From Leucogyrophana mollusca (taxonomy: Eukaryota > Basidiomycota > Agaricomycetes > Boletales), in contig MU266332.1 in the NCBI GenBank assembly GCA_021014945.1, positions 186,001 through 250,000 on the forward strand: DNA of 64,000 bases. Reading direction: 5' to 3'. The notes beneath the pieces were generated by a model. The model had not been told where the DNA came from. It did no database searches and saw only the letters and a program-made list of their open reading frames with translations. The translations under genes were made by a program, and so were the position numbers. Of the stretch, positions 49,984-61,252 are shown in pieces (position 1 is the stretch's first letter; each line of letters starts with the position of its first letter).

Positions 49984-52061
49984 CTAGTCTAGTTTTACTC
50001 GAATGAAAGAGTCCTTCACGCCGATAGGACGAGCGTACATGGTACCGATCTTCGTGAAAGTGTTTTGCGCCGTCCTGTTCGCAATCACCCACTTTTTCAC
50101 AGATTCCACCGGCTCGGAAGTGATGTCCAATACCCAGCATCTCCCTTTGACCGGTTGCGTTGAGCCATGAATCCATGCCAAGAATACTAGTGGCTCGCTT
50201 CGGCCCTCGACCTCTAAACACAAGACTTGTCTATTCCACCCGCTGACGCCATCCCCGTACACTAGCTTTTTCCTGAGGTCGGCTTTTTCGAAAATTTTGA
50301 AACACTCGCCGAGCGATTCAGCTCGCAGGGCCGCTTCCAAAGCAATCTGTGACCCCTCTACTTCGTGTGGTAACACAGCGTCACGATCGGCATGCGCGAG
50401 GCCGTACTTGAATTGCTCCACGATTGGTTCGATATCGTATCCCTTCGCCATCAAAATCCATATGCACACAATGATCTTGTTTAACTCTCCTCCCCCGTCT
50501 CCGATACTGACACTAGCCCCGATCACATGTCCAACCTTCCTGACTGCGATGTGGAGGCCGCTGTCGCTGACTTGAATTGCGTGCTGGTTTGTAGCGTGGA
50601 TGGTATCAAATGCGAGCGGTCCCGACCAAATGCCTCTGGAATGGTCTCTAGGGGTGGTAATCTTAGGCATCCAGTTCGTTCCCACCACCATATCGTCGGG
50701 ATCTATCGCATTGTACAGCAGCGGCCATACTCGCCCCATCGTCAAAATCTTCGACATGGTCTGCTTCCACTTCAGCCGAAGCGTTGCCTCGCCCGCAGCA
50801 TGTGCACCAGAGGCGTCCTGTGAATCTGGGGATATCTCGACCGGCACCTTTTCGTCGTCACTGATAAGTCCGTAGAGCGCAAACAGCCGGTCCTCGTCCT
50901 TTGCCGTCTTTTTGCGTCTGGTTTGATCCACGACCCGCACAAGATCAAGGCATCCTCTTTGTTTCAACTCCTCTTTCAAGTCATAACCCATGTGTTCTGG
51001 ACTCCAGCCAACGATCACGAGCTCGCTATCTGGTTTGACGAAAGGGTACTCCTTCCCGCCCTCTGGTCTCTTGAGGGAGCCATTTCGCAGGATCTGATGG
51101 TACCAGTCCACGACCCGCCGGATGCCATCTACGTCTAGCTCCTGGTTGTCCAAAAGAACATGTCTTTTTGGCAGCAGAAATTCCTGGTACGTCCAGAGTC
51201 TCGAGAACCATGCATCGGTGATGACTACGTTCATCATCTCCATGCTGTTCCAGATCGCCACGGCATTGTCGAGAATCGACGCACCAGTGTTGGCGAATGC
51301 GAAATATACGCCCATGACCTGTTTATACGCCACTGAGAATACCTCATAGCCATCGGGTATGACGAGACAAGCTGTTGCTTCGCGGAAGTGGGAGCTCATC
51401 TTCGGCACCTCCATAGCCTTCTCTCGGTTTGCCTCGGGGCTGTCCTTGGTTTGGTTCATACAAATGATGTCCATCCACAGCCACTGAACTCCCTCCCTCT
51501 GACAATGACCCAGTATAGCGTCCCACTTTGCTTTGTCGGAGATGGGCACCCCCCATTCGATGGTGGGGATGTGCATCCGCTCTTTGATCTCCCCCCACAC
51601 ATGTGATACCACGAGATACGGCGGAACGACGTTATTCGTTTCCTGGAGGTACGTTTCTTGATCCTTCAGAATCCCGTTAATGCAATCGTACAGTCTGAAT
51701 GGGATGACTGGACTGAAAGTTCGCGGGTCGATAGGATGTCAGTCCAACGATCCAAAAATTCTCAGATCACTGACCTGCCCATCAGGGTTGCCGCTGGTTT
51801 GTTCCGACCTTTTGTATCTTTCACTTCTGCAAATACCTCCCCAACTGCCTCTGATTCAGGATACTCCGGTTCGTCCCGCACAGATTGCTGAGCCAACCAT
51901 ACTGCGAGCAGGTCCGACTTGTTTCCACTGTGATCCTTCCATTCAATGACATGCTTCAGGAATATATCTTCTGTGCGGCAATCGCCTTGCCAGTCATAAA
52001 TGCTGACACAATATGAATCTGTCGGGTCGATGGGGGGAGGTGACTGGGTGTCCGATTGCAT
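49984..52061 (-). CDS. HET-domain protein, copy A
   Basis: Heterokaryon-incompatibility (HET) domain protein of 671 residues, two exons (51775-52061 and 49984-51712) with a GT-AG intron. The N-terminal region of about 100 residues (MQSDTQSPPPIDPTD, YCVSIYDWQGDCRTEDIFLK, SGNKSDLLAVW) has no domain I recognise. Exon 2 opens PVIPFRLYDCINGILKDQET, then the three HET blocks: YLVVSHVWGEI, WLWMDIICMNQ with EKAMEVPKMSSHFREATACL, and WFSRLWTYQEFLLPK. The remaining 400 residues contain EDRLFALYGLISDDEKV and a region ending YARPIGVKDSFIRVKLD. In ascomycetes HET domains trigger cell death after non-self recognition; the role in basidiomycetes is largely unknown. Tandem paralogue of the next gene. Confidence 0.88.
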
Positions 52062-52248
52062 TGGGAGTACGTTGCTGCTTCGGACTCTTTGATGGAAGGT
52101 AACGAAGAGGAGAGTGGAGCTATGCTTGGTTACTTTTCCACGAGCGCCGAGACGTCACTTGTTACTGCGGACCATGATGCATGCTGCCTTGCCCACAATC
52201 CAGATGATGTGTTGTAGATCTGCAGCACTACCAAATACAAAAAGCGGT

Positions 52249-54332
52249 CTAGTCAAGTATGACCCGAACGAAAGAGTCCTTCACCCCCACAGGACGAGCG
52301 TACATAGTGCCTATCTTCGTATAAGTGTTTGGCCCATTCCTGTTTGCGACCAGCCATCTCTTCACTGATCCCACTGGTTCGGATGTAACATCGAACACCC
52401 AGCACTTTCCTTTCGCCGGCTCTCTTGAACCATGCACCCACGCCATGAAGACCAACGGCCGGTTTTGTCCCTCGACGGCCAAACACAAGATCTGTCTATT
52501 CCACCCGCTGACTGTATCGCCATACACCAGCTTGCTCCTGAGTTGTGCTTCTTCAAAGATAACAAAGCACTCCCCGAGCGATCGGGCACGTACAGCCGCT
52601 TCCAGAGCAGCCTGGCACCCTTCCACTTGATCCCGCGGGACGGCATCTCGGTCTGCGTGTGCAAGGCCGTACTTGAACTGCTCCACGATTGGATCAATGT
52701 CAAACCCCTTCGCCATCAGGAGCCAAGTGCAGGCGATGGCTTTATTCAGCTCCCCACCGCCGTCTCCCATATTGACGCTGGCTCCAACCACGCGTCCGAC
52801 CCTCCTAACGGCAATGTGTAGACCATCGTCGGCGAACTGGATTGTGTGGTGGTTTTTGTAGTGGATGGTATCGAACGCGATAGGGCCGGACCAAATGCCT
52901 CGGGAATGGTCACGAGGAGAGGTCGCCTTGGGCATCCAGTTCGTTCCCTGCACCATATCGTCGGGGTCTAGCGCGTTGTAAAACAGCGGCCATACTCTCC
53001 CACCCGTCAACACTTTCAACATGGTCTGTTTCCACTTGAGCCGAAGCGTCGCTTCGTCTGCGGAGACGCCCGTTACACTGTGTGCACTGGGTGACCATGA
53101 TGATACCTCTACGTCCACCTTCTCTTCATCGCTAACCAACCCATAGAGCGCAAACAACCGATCCTCGTCCTTGGCGCACCTCTTCCGCCTGGTCTGATCC
53201 ACGACGCGTATGAGGTCGAGGTGTCCCCTCCGTTGGAGCTCGTCTTTCAGGTCGTAGCCCATGTGTTCGGGGCTCCAACCGACGATTACGAGTTCGGTGC
53301 CCGGCTTCACGAATGGGTAGTCTTTTCCCTCAGGCGGCTTTTGTAGGGAGCTATTTCGCAATATCTTGTGGTACCAGTCTATAACCAGTCGTATGCCGTC
53401 CACATCAAGCTCCTGACCATCCAAAAGAACGTGCTTCTTCGGCAAAAGAAACTCCTGGTACGTCCAGAGTCTCGAAAACCAGGCGTCCGTCATGACTACG
53501 TTCATCATTTCCATACTGCGCCAAATCTCCAGCGCGTTGTCGGCAATCGACGCGCCGGTGTTTGCGAATGCCTTGTATACATCCATGACTTGTTTGTATG
53601 CTGCCGAAAACGCCTCGTAGCCTTCAGGGATGACGAGGCAGGCGGTGGCTTCCCGATAGTAGGAGCTCATCTTCGGAATCTCCTTGGCTTTCTCTTGGTT
53701 TGCTTTGAAACTGTCCCCGGCTTGGTCGATGCAGAGGATATCCATCCATAGCCAGCGAGTTCCCTCCCTTTTGCAATAATCCAGTATGGCGTCCCATTTC
53801 GCCCTGTTGGAGATTGGGACACCCCATTCCACGCTGGGTATGTTCAAGTGCTCTTTGATGTCTCCCCACACCTGTGACACGACCAGATAAGGAGGAACGA
53901 CGCCGTTCGTCTCTTGGAGATAAGTATCTTGGTCCTTCAGAATCTCGTCTGTGCAGTCGAAGAGTCTGAATGGTATAGTTGGACTAGATGGCGCTCTGTC
54001 AGTGACATAATTCCTGGGATCATCGTCAGCACCTGCCTGGTTATCAGGCTTGTGTCTGGCTTGTTCTTCCTTTTCTCGTCCTCCGCTTCTACATATGCCT
54101 TTTCACCTACTTCCGCGTCTGCATCCTCTACTTCGATCTGGACAGATTGCGAATCTTTCCGAGGCGGCCATATCGCAAGTAAATCCAGCTTGTTTCCACT
54201 CTGGTCTACCCATTTGAAAGTATCCTTGAGCAAGACATCTTCCTCAACAGTGTCTCTTCGCCAGCGATAGATACTGATATCATATGCTTTCCGCGAGTTC
54301 GACACGAGAGCTGATTTGAGGGCTGATCGCAT
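52249..54332 (-). CDS. HET-domain protein, copy B (tandem paralogue)
   Basis: 676 residues in two exons (54037-54332 and 52249-53983). Alignable with copy A along its whole length; by eye about three quarters of positions in exon 2 are identical. N-terminal region: KAYDISIYRWRRDTVEEDVL and SGNKLDLLAIW. HET blocks: YLVVSQVWGDI (Gln where copy A has His), WLWMDILCIDQ with EKAKEIPKMSSYYREATACL, and WFSRLWTYQEFLLPK. The tail ends YARPVGVKDSFVRVILD. Frame is kept only if the single intron (53984-54036) uses a GC donor (AG|GCAGGT) at the position where copy A has GT. The 187 bp between the two genes hold the promoter of copy A. Confidence 0.87.
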
Positions 54333-54868
54333 GGCGGGTGAGTTTGTGGTTGCTTCGTCAAGGGTGAGAGAGACGAACCCTTTTATCCTGACTGGGCGCT
54401 TGCTGGGCGACGTCAGGGTAATATACCAAGAGTCCCCAGCGGAGCTCTCGAAGCGCTGAACCGTGATGGATACAGAGTTGCGGTTTGATGGAACTGGTGA
54501 CGGTTGACAATCATTTGGCCTTCAATGCCCGCACGCGGAGTCGGACACTGTTCCTGGGCGCCTGAGCTCTTGTCGATCCAATGTCGATCGCGCGGATACA
54601 GGACGGCTAATATGGGCTGTGCAGGGAGAGTGCTTACACCCTCGGCTTTGGCCGATATAATGGGTCTTGGTACCCCAACTTGCACGCCACACATCGCATC
54701 ACAAACTCCAAGGTACCAGAGAACATATGCGATGCAATGCAATACTGGGGGATACAGCCAAAGGTAGAATGATACAGCCAAACCAGCATGACGTCCGTCC
54801 AAGAAGTCCCAACGTGAGCACTGGCAACTCGGACACCCAGAGTAAGATACCTATGAACGACACAACAC
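54333..54868. other. Intergenic region
   Basis: About 540 bp between HET copy B and the 3' end of the UNC93-like gene. Overlapping open frames on both strands (54504-54963) look like chance; none resembles a known protein. Confidence 0.4.
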
Positions 54869-56945
54869 TCATTTTTCAAGCACGGTTTGACTGTCTTGCA
54901 CAGTCTCCTCCGCATTATGAACATATCCTTCATCGTCCATGCGTACCCTGTAAGAAGCATTAGTTAAGTCTAGACGCAGGTGTTTGCTACGTACAGCGCT
55001 TCGTCCTGGATATCCGTATGGTCCTTGACCCGCAGATAAATCATGGGCAGGGCGAATATCAAGCCGGCAGTGACCAAAACCCAGGAACTCAGAAATATAT
55101 TCATATACCTGGCGCTCACATATAACCGAAGATGTAGAGTGAACAGAAAAGTGGAACGTACGGAATTCCGACAGCATCAGCACGCCAGATGCCAGCAGCT
55201 CCTGCAGATTGGAGCGACTTATCTATGCGAGTCAGGAGTGACTTTGGTTAAGGGATGGCGGAGTTCAACAGACAGAGACGCACAGAAACCGACGAACACA
55301 GCCAGCTTCGCTGGGTCATTGGACATAGCACCCATTAGCCAGTATGCGGTCGTCTGCCACGTTGAGTCAAGGAGACCACAAAATATCATAAGCCACACAT
55401 GTGCTGGATAGGCAGCAGCATAGATGTCCATTTTCGGGGAGGTGGGCGAGATTGACTGTCGCGTGTACGTCCTGTGTGATAGACGTGAGCTGCAATAAGT
55501 AACTAAGGGGAACTTCATGCCTTTGGTAAAAATACGCCCAAATATTGACGAGGAAAACCAAGAGTAGGAGGACCAGCCACCCCGCAAACGCTCGAAAACG
55601 GCGTTTGAAGCGATCCTGATCCAGGATGAGATAACCAATCCCAAGCGAACCAAAAATTTGCGAAAGCCAATACACGAAGTTGTTCAGCGAGCGGGCGCGG
55701 ATATCGAAAAGAGCAGCGTTATAATCGTTGAATTCTACAAGAAGAAATGTCAGCCTTGCGATGTGGATCCTGCACGACTGAACGCACGCCAGGTGTAGAA
55801 GTAGTTGCTGGCGAAAAACATCGGGAAGAGAAAGAGAATCATAGGATCCGTTCTTAGTGCGACCCATAGGCCATATATCTCTGTTTTCCATGAGGGATGG
55901 CGAACAGACTCCACCCTAGTACCGTCCGTCCGTATCATCCTGGTCGGATTTGCCATGAGCATAGGCAGTGAAACTCCGATGAGCGTCAAGATCAGAAATC
56001 CTATCTATCAGATCGTTAGTAACGACTTCGCCACGATGGCAAGTGATTCACATATGTTCCATTTCCGACTGAACGAATTCGTAACCATGGTGGGAGATCA
56101 GTGGAGCCCATCGAAAGCAATATCCCAACTTGCTTACCAGCGTTCGCCTACAAGGATTCAATGAGCTAACGAGAAACATCGTGATCAGACACGAACGAAC
56201 CTTGGAATCGAAGTTTTGGCCGAGTGATACCGCGGCACCAACTACACCTCCTAAGTTGAAAATTGCCCAAAAGATGCCGATAAACTGCCCTTTCTGCGCT
56301 TCTGTGGGGTAACTCAGCATCAAAGATCCCTGGGCGGTCCACAGCAAAGATGCACATATCCCAAGAATGGCACCAGCAGTGACGACGAAGGCACCGGCGC
56401 CAGGATGGATATTGACAGCACTGACAAGTAATAAATTTTCAGAGATAATACTCCAATGTCCGGGATGATACCCACAGAAATGAACCGATGTAGAGCGCAT
56501 ATCCCATTGTACCAATGAGAAGTGTCATTCGAGCACCCAGCTTGTTGTTCACGGAGCTGCGGCCGATGCGTCAGTCACGTAAGGAGTTGCATACACATGC
56601 AGATCTCACCCAGAAAAGAAAGAGAAAAACGCAAAGGTAGAATACAAAGCCGCATTTGCATTGGATGCGCTTTGCGCGTCTACCTGTCCTCCACCTCCGA
56701 GACCAGTTAGGGCGTTGAACATCCCTGGGCACCTGAAGGACGAGCGTGTGATCTGAGTTCTCTTTAACTGAAAAAGGCACCTACATGAAACAGACGAATC
56801 CTAGCATAACGACTTGGAAAACCGGGTGATAGTACAGACCCCTGAGGCCGGTGCGCCGCTCGAAGATTTCGCCACCATTCGCCGAGCGGGAAGTCTCGCT
56901 AGCGCTGCGGCCATATCCTTTTTCTTCTGCTACGAGATCTGACAT
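54869..56945 (-). CDS. UNC93-like major facilitator membrane protein
   Basis: Polytopic membrane protein of the UNC93/DUF895 branch of the major facilitator superfamily. It begins MSDLVAEEKGYGRSASETSR, a cytosolic tail, then GLYYHPVFQVVMLGFVCFM. Helices include ALYSTFAFFSFFSGSVNNKL, GAFVVTAGAILGICASLLWT with AQGSLMLSYPTEAQKGQFIG (the AQG-and-YP block typical of UNC93), IFWAIFNLGGVVGAAVSLGQ, and ILFLFPMFFASNYFYTW. Later segments are NNFVYWLSQIFGSLGIGYLI, LLLLVFLVNIWAYFYQR and MIFCGLLDSTWQTTAYWLMG. The short charged cytosolic tail ends VRMDDEGYVHNAEETVQDSQ. About ten exons. Related fungal proteins are thought to handle ions or small metabolites; the substrate is unknown. Confidence 0.87.
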
Positions 56946-58596
56946 TGCAATGAATGGAGCTCAGTAGAAGTTGGGATAAGGAATAGTAGAAAAGGGGTCT
57001 CTCGAGAGGTGTACCAAACCCTGACTGCATTGCAAATGTCATTATTGGCTATATTCCAAGGGGTCGCTACACCATTTTAGGGTTCAAGTGTGTATGTCTC
57101 GTTGCGGAAAACCCCTGCAAGGGACAGAAATCACAAGTAGGAATGGGAATTTTATGACGGATGTGTAGGTCTCACTTGGCTCGTTAACTGCTCAACTCGC
57201 CTCCCGTAGAGGTCGTCAAGATATTTTGCGCAGGCTGTAAGTACTTTGGTATGAAATCATCGTTAAGGCTTAGAAAGCCCCTTGCAAGTCATACGGCAAC
57301 CACAAGAATATTCTGTCACCAGTGTCATTCCATCAAGGCGCCACATTGGCACTGCGAATAGGGTCTGTCGGGTGGGTTGATTATGGCTCTACCAGCATCA
57401 ATATTTGACTCACCATTTGTTCCCAAGATCTTCCACCAAGAGTGCACTGCTCAGCAATGAGACTAGAAAAGGGCACCTCAGGAAACGGTGGCAGGTTGTG
57501 GGGTACGTTCGCTAAGGAGATCGTCTTATCAAGGTATAACAATAGAAAGATAGCCTTTGGTAAGAGGCCGACGCTAGCCATCAATGAGGACCTGGGCAGA
57601 CACTGGCGGCACAGAAAATCATTAAGCTTGGGAATCGGAGGGGATGAGGCAGGGTTAAGGTTAGGGTCAGAGTGCTGATGGAGTTCAAGTAAATCATATT
57701 GAAATAAAGTTTGCTTCCGTTTCATCATCCAACACCGGAAACGGATTTGTTGAATTTCTTCGATCCCGTGGGAGATGACACTCAAGAAATTGCTGCTTTT
57801 CCTGTCACAGTCAGTGATAGTGCTAGTTTTCTGCAGCCTGAAAACCTTCTATCAACCTGTTGGCCGTCCTTGCATGCAATCGCAGGCATCGCGAGTGCGC
57901 AGGCTTCAGGACGGCGAGCTGGCCAAGGGCCACAATTTACTACCAAACTTACGCCCTCCTGGAATCCTTCCACAACTTTAGCCTCACATGTTAAATGTGA
58001 AACGCGCCCGATGACGGCGGCGCATATTCAGCCGCATCAATGTTAAGTTCCTCTTCCGCTGAAACTCACCATTCCATTTGCAACCCACTTGGGTCGATCA
58101 GTTCTCACACCGTGAGTCTTGTGGTCGGCAGCTCCACCCACAGTGATGATGCAAACTACGAAACTGATGGTGGATTCTATATGCTGTGCTGTGTGTGGCA
58201 CTATGTCCTCCCGGTTGCACCGGCGAAGCCCAATGTACATCTCCCTTGGTCGTCACTCGCGGCCATCCCCGGGAAACATTAATTATGTTATAGGCACTGG
58301 TGAGTAGCCCTATCTTGACCGGTTTTCCACCGACGTGCTCACATTTCGACAATAATGCACTAAACACAAGCCACCGGTCAGATGCCAGGAGCGGTGGTGA
58401 TTATTGTCGCTCAACTCCAAGCAGGTTATGACTCAGCGCCGAAACAAATATAGCAATCTCATCTGACGGCACGTCACGAAAATATCCAGGGATATACTTG
58501 CTCAATTTCCGGCGAAACGATATCGAGTACCGACCTCCACATCGCCACTGGTCCGTTTGCACTGACACGCTAAGCTGCCTTACATACGTCACAAGA
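56946..58596. other. Gene-poor stretch
   Basis: About 1.65 kb with no protein I recognise on either strand. Small frames (minus 57381-57785, plus 57711-58046, plus 58040-58282) lack motif support and splice consistency. No terminal repeats or transposase remnant seen. It separates the UNC93-like gene from the terpene synthase region. Confidence 0.4.
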
Positions 58597-58944
58597 ATGG
58601 CTGGTACCGAAGCAATCACTCGTCAATTGCCGGACTGCCTGGATGCGTTTGAGTCTTGTGTGTCCCTTCGACGGAATGTCATGATCCTATGTCAGCGCGT
58701 CTTTGCCGATATGTCTGCGGCGCCTCGTTTTCTTAATACCGCGGATGGCCAAGAAGTCCTGGAACAGTGCCATGTGAGTGAGGACGGATCACTCCTAGTT
58801 GGACGCACTCACTTCGCCAACTCGGGGTTTCGTACCGTACATGAGGATGACACCGGATGTCAAATACAAGCCCATATCCTGCATCTCCCTGGCTCGGGAG
58901 AATGTCAGATTGTCAGATCTCTGACAATCTTCACGTCCGCTTAG
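58597..58944 (+). CDS. Possible small protein, unknown
   Basis: Open frame of about 115 residues from a reasonable ATG: MAGTEAITRQLPDCLDAFES, CVSLRRNVMILCQRVFADMS, AAPRFLNTADGQEVLEQCH. A good donor (gtgagt) falls directly after EQCH, so the true exon may end at about 58772. I do not recognise it. It could be the first exon of a short gene, a remnant, or chance. It contains the inverted repeat at 58908-58929 in its 3' part. Confidence 0.25.
   Translation: MAGTEAITRQLPDCLDAFESCVSLRRNVMILCQRVFADMSAAPRFLNTADGQEVLEQCHVSEDGSLLVGRTHFANSGFRTVHEDDTGCQIQAHILHLPGSGECQIVRSLTIFTSA
58908..58929. repeat. 10-bp perfect inverted repeat upstream of the terpene synthase
   Basis: gattgtcaga at 58908-58917 and tctgacaatc at 58920-58929, spacer tc. 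It lies about 435 bp upstream of the terpene synthase ATG, a plausible position for a dimeric transcription-factor site. Confidence 0.55.
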
Positions 58945-59300
58945 GGCAACTACGTAATGGCATCGATGTCGGTGGCAAAACATGAGTGCTGTCCACCAGC
59001 TCGGAGAAAAGAGGTCGTTTATTCGCCATTAGCCAGACATTTTTTTGATGCCTTGCGGTGCGCATTTCTCAGGGGTTGAACTTGCAATATCGCTGTCTGA
59101 TTGTCGTCTTTGTGTTTTCCTGAATGGTGCACCCACAGATACTAGTCGCAAAGGAGTCTGCATATGTGTGCTCCATTATTATCGCCACACACTTTGGACT
59201 GATCTAGCCGCATATACAGCAGTACCAATCCAACGCTTCGCTTAACCTACCCTTCGTCCGTGAAAGGAACTGGGCATGCACAATCAACCGCCCAGACAAA

Positions 59301-59306
59301 TATAAA
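59301..59306 (+). promoter_or_regulatory. TATA box of the terpene synthase
   Basis: TATAAA (context aaaTATAAAgg) 58-63 bp upstream of the ATG at 59364. Consistent with a regulated secondary-metabolism promoter. Confidence 0.5.
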
Positions 59307-59363
59307 GGTGCTTTCGTTGGCTTCCAGAAATGCAGGAACTCTTGTACCTGCTGGCTACTGACG

Positions 59364-60795
59364 ATGTCAACGCAGATTCTTCACCTCCCTGACCTTTTGT
59401 CCCTATGCCCGAAGAAAAGTGGCAACCTTATCAGCCCGCACTTCGAAGAGGCCGATGCTGGCTACAGGAACTGGGTGGAGAAGACCATCGGACGATACTT
59501 TGCAATCGTTAGTCAACATACTCTTCTCGTGTCAATGTGCCCTGATGATCGCGGGACTGCTTCCCTGGGTACTTGGATGCAATCCGCATACAGGAGGTTA
59601 ATAACGCAGAGATGCCATTGTTGGCGGCACTGGCATGGCCACTGGCCAACACCAAGGAGCTCCGGGCCATCCTTTCCTACATGACGATATCGTTCATGCT
59701 AGAAGAGCTGACGTGAGATTGTTTGGCTTCTCACCCATGACTCTGCTAATACCTGCTGATATCTAATGTTACAGCGATAGGATGTCAAGTGTGAAATCCG
59801 AGAAGAACTCACAGACATGGCTCAAGGTGCTCGCAAACCCAGAAGCGGGGAAAGGTAGCTGGAATCCGATGATACGGCTTATGAGCAAGTAAGTGTGTGG
59901 CTGCCTTGTGCCTTGTCGAGTCCTTGTCCTCAGTCTTGCGAAGTGGCATGGTGGCCTCATTAAAAGACGCGGTTGACCCCTACCATTGGCCGGACTTTCT
60001 ATCTACGAATACAGACTTCGCGAAGTGTGTCATTCGAGAAGCCCACGACCGTGAGGCTTCCAAGGACCCGAATGCCCCTCGTTCCATCGACTCTTACATG
60101 ATCATGCGGCGCGAAACAATTGGGGTCAGACCGTGCTTAGTTCTGATGCGATCGACTAGACGCCTCTACCTTCCGGACCACGTCCTGAAGCATCCCGTGA
60201 TCGAGGAAATGGTGAACGTTATATTGGACACATGTTACCTCGCCAACGTATGATATTATATGTTGTTCAGTATTACTTTCCGACTGAACTTCCCCGTGAA
60301 CTTTGATACAGGACATCTACTCTTTCAAGAAAGAAATGGGAGACAATGGCGCACTTAACAATATTATAACCGTCATCCATCGAGACCCGGGAACCCAACA
60401 CTTGGATGTCCAAGGAAGGATTGACTACGCTGGAAAACTATTCGAAACTGCCATGCTGCGTTTCCGGAAATGCAGAGAAATGCTCCCTTCATTCGACGAC
60501 CCAGTAATCGATCGCCAGGTTGCCGAGTACGCGGACGGTCTCGTTGACTGGACAGTAGGAAATATCGAATGGAGCATTCTCAACGTAAAGATGCCCTATG
60601 CTATTTACCCCCTGTTCTGCTGACCGACCCCAATACTAGCATCGGTACAACGTTTTCGACAGCGACGAGGATAGGGAGAAGAATATTGTGAGGTTGGATA
60701 CTCGACCACGAACCCGATGGTGGTCTTACCTGCGCTTGATTTTGCTTTGCATCATGGTTACCCTCATTTGTATTCGTCTCTTGGAGATCCTGTAG
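59364..60795 (+). CDS. Sesquiterpene synthase (class I terpene cyclase) with C-terminal membrane helix
   Basis: Six exons (59364-59507, 59594-59712, 59775-59888, 59944-60247, 60312-60584, 60640-60795) keep one frame of 369 residues. Expected reaction: magnesium-dependent ionisation and cyclisation of farnesyl diphosphate. It starts MSTQILHLPDLLSLCPKKSG and NLISPHFEEADAGYRNWVEK, matching basidiomycete enzymes (PDL...NPHxxEA...W). The metal motif at residues 85-89 is EELTD where DExxD/E is usual. YMIMRRETIGVRPCLVLM fits the helix before the NSE motif, which is intact: N227-D-I-Y-S231-F-K-K-E235. The terminal R320-Y321 pair is present. Unusually, residues 345-366 (WWSYLRLILLCIMVTLICIR) form a hydrophobic helix at the very C-terminus. 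No P450 or other tailoring gene is adjacent in the window. Product unknown. Confidence 0.88.
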
Positions 60796-61252
60796 CTATA
60801 TCAAATCCCTCAACTTGTCTTACTTGTCGTATGTCACCACCTATGTAATAGATTACGCCAATCCATGACATGCATGACACTTGGCGCATTTGTACAAGCG
60901 ACTCCACCACACGATCCTGCCAGATTCGAAAGCTGTAGCTGCTGGTCCAGCCTGCAGGATCGAGAGATAGCTGGGGCTGGCCTCCCCCGCCACCGACACC
61001 CGACAACGATATATCGTCAGAGGATCAATAGTTCCAAGCATTGATGTCAGTATGAAACGGCACTGACGGCAAAAGCATATGATACATGATAATGAAAGAA
61101 ATGCGAATCAAACAAGTGGGGGTAAAGTAAGATGCTGCAGGATATGAAATCGAATCTCAGGTTGCACGAAACAAAAAGCAACAAAAAGGATCATCCGTGC
61201 TCCCTGGGCCGGCCAGGCAGGTAGCCAGAGCAAGAAATAGTATGACTCCGTA
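60796..61252. other. Convergent intergenic region
   Basis: About 460 bp between the stops of the terpene synthase and the minus-strand gene at the right edge. No coding signal or repeat seen. Confidence 0.45.

Noticed and set aside
54504..54963. Overlapping open frames on both strands between HET copy B and the UNC93-like gene
   Set aside because: No motif, splice structure or composition that supports coding; part overlaps the UNC93-like last exon.
57652..57668. Telomere-like gggttaaggttaggg string
   Set aside because: Only two imperfect units in the middle of a gene-bearing region; not a telomeric array.
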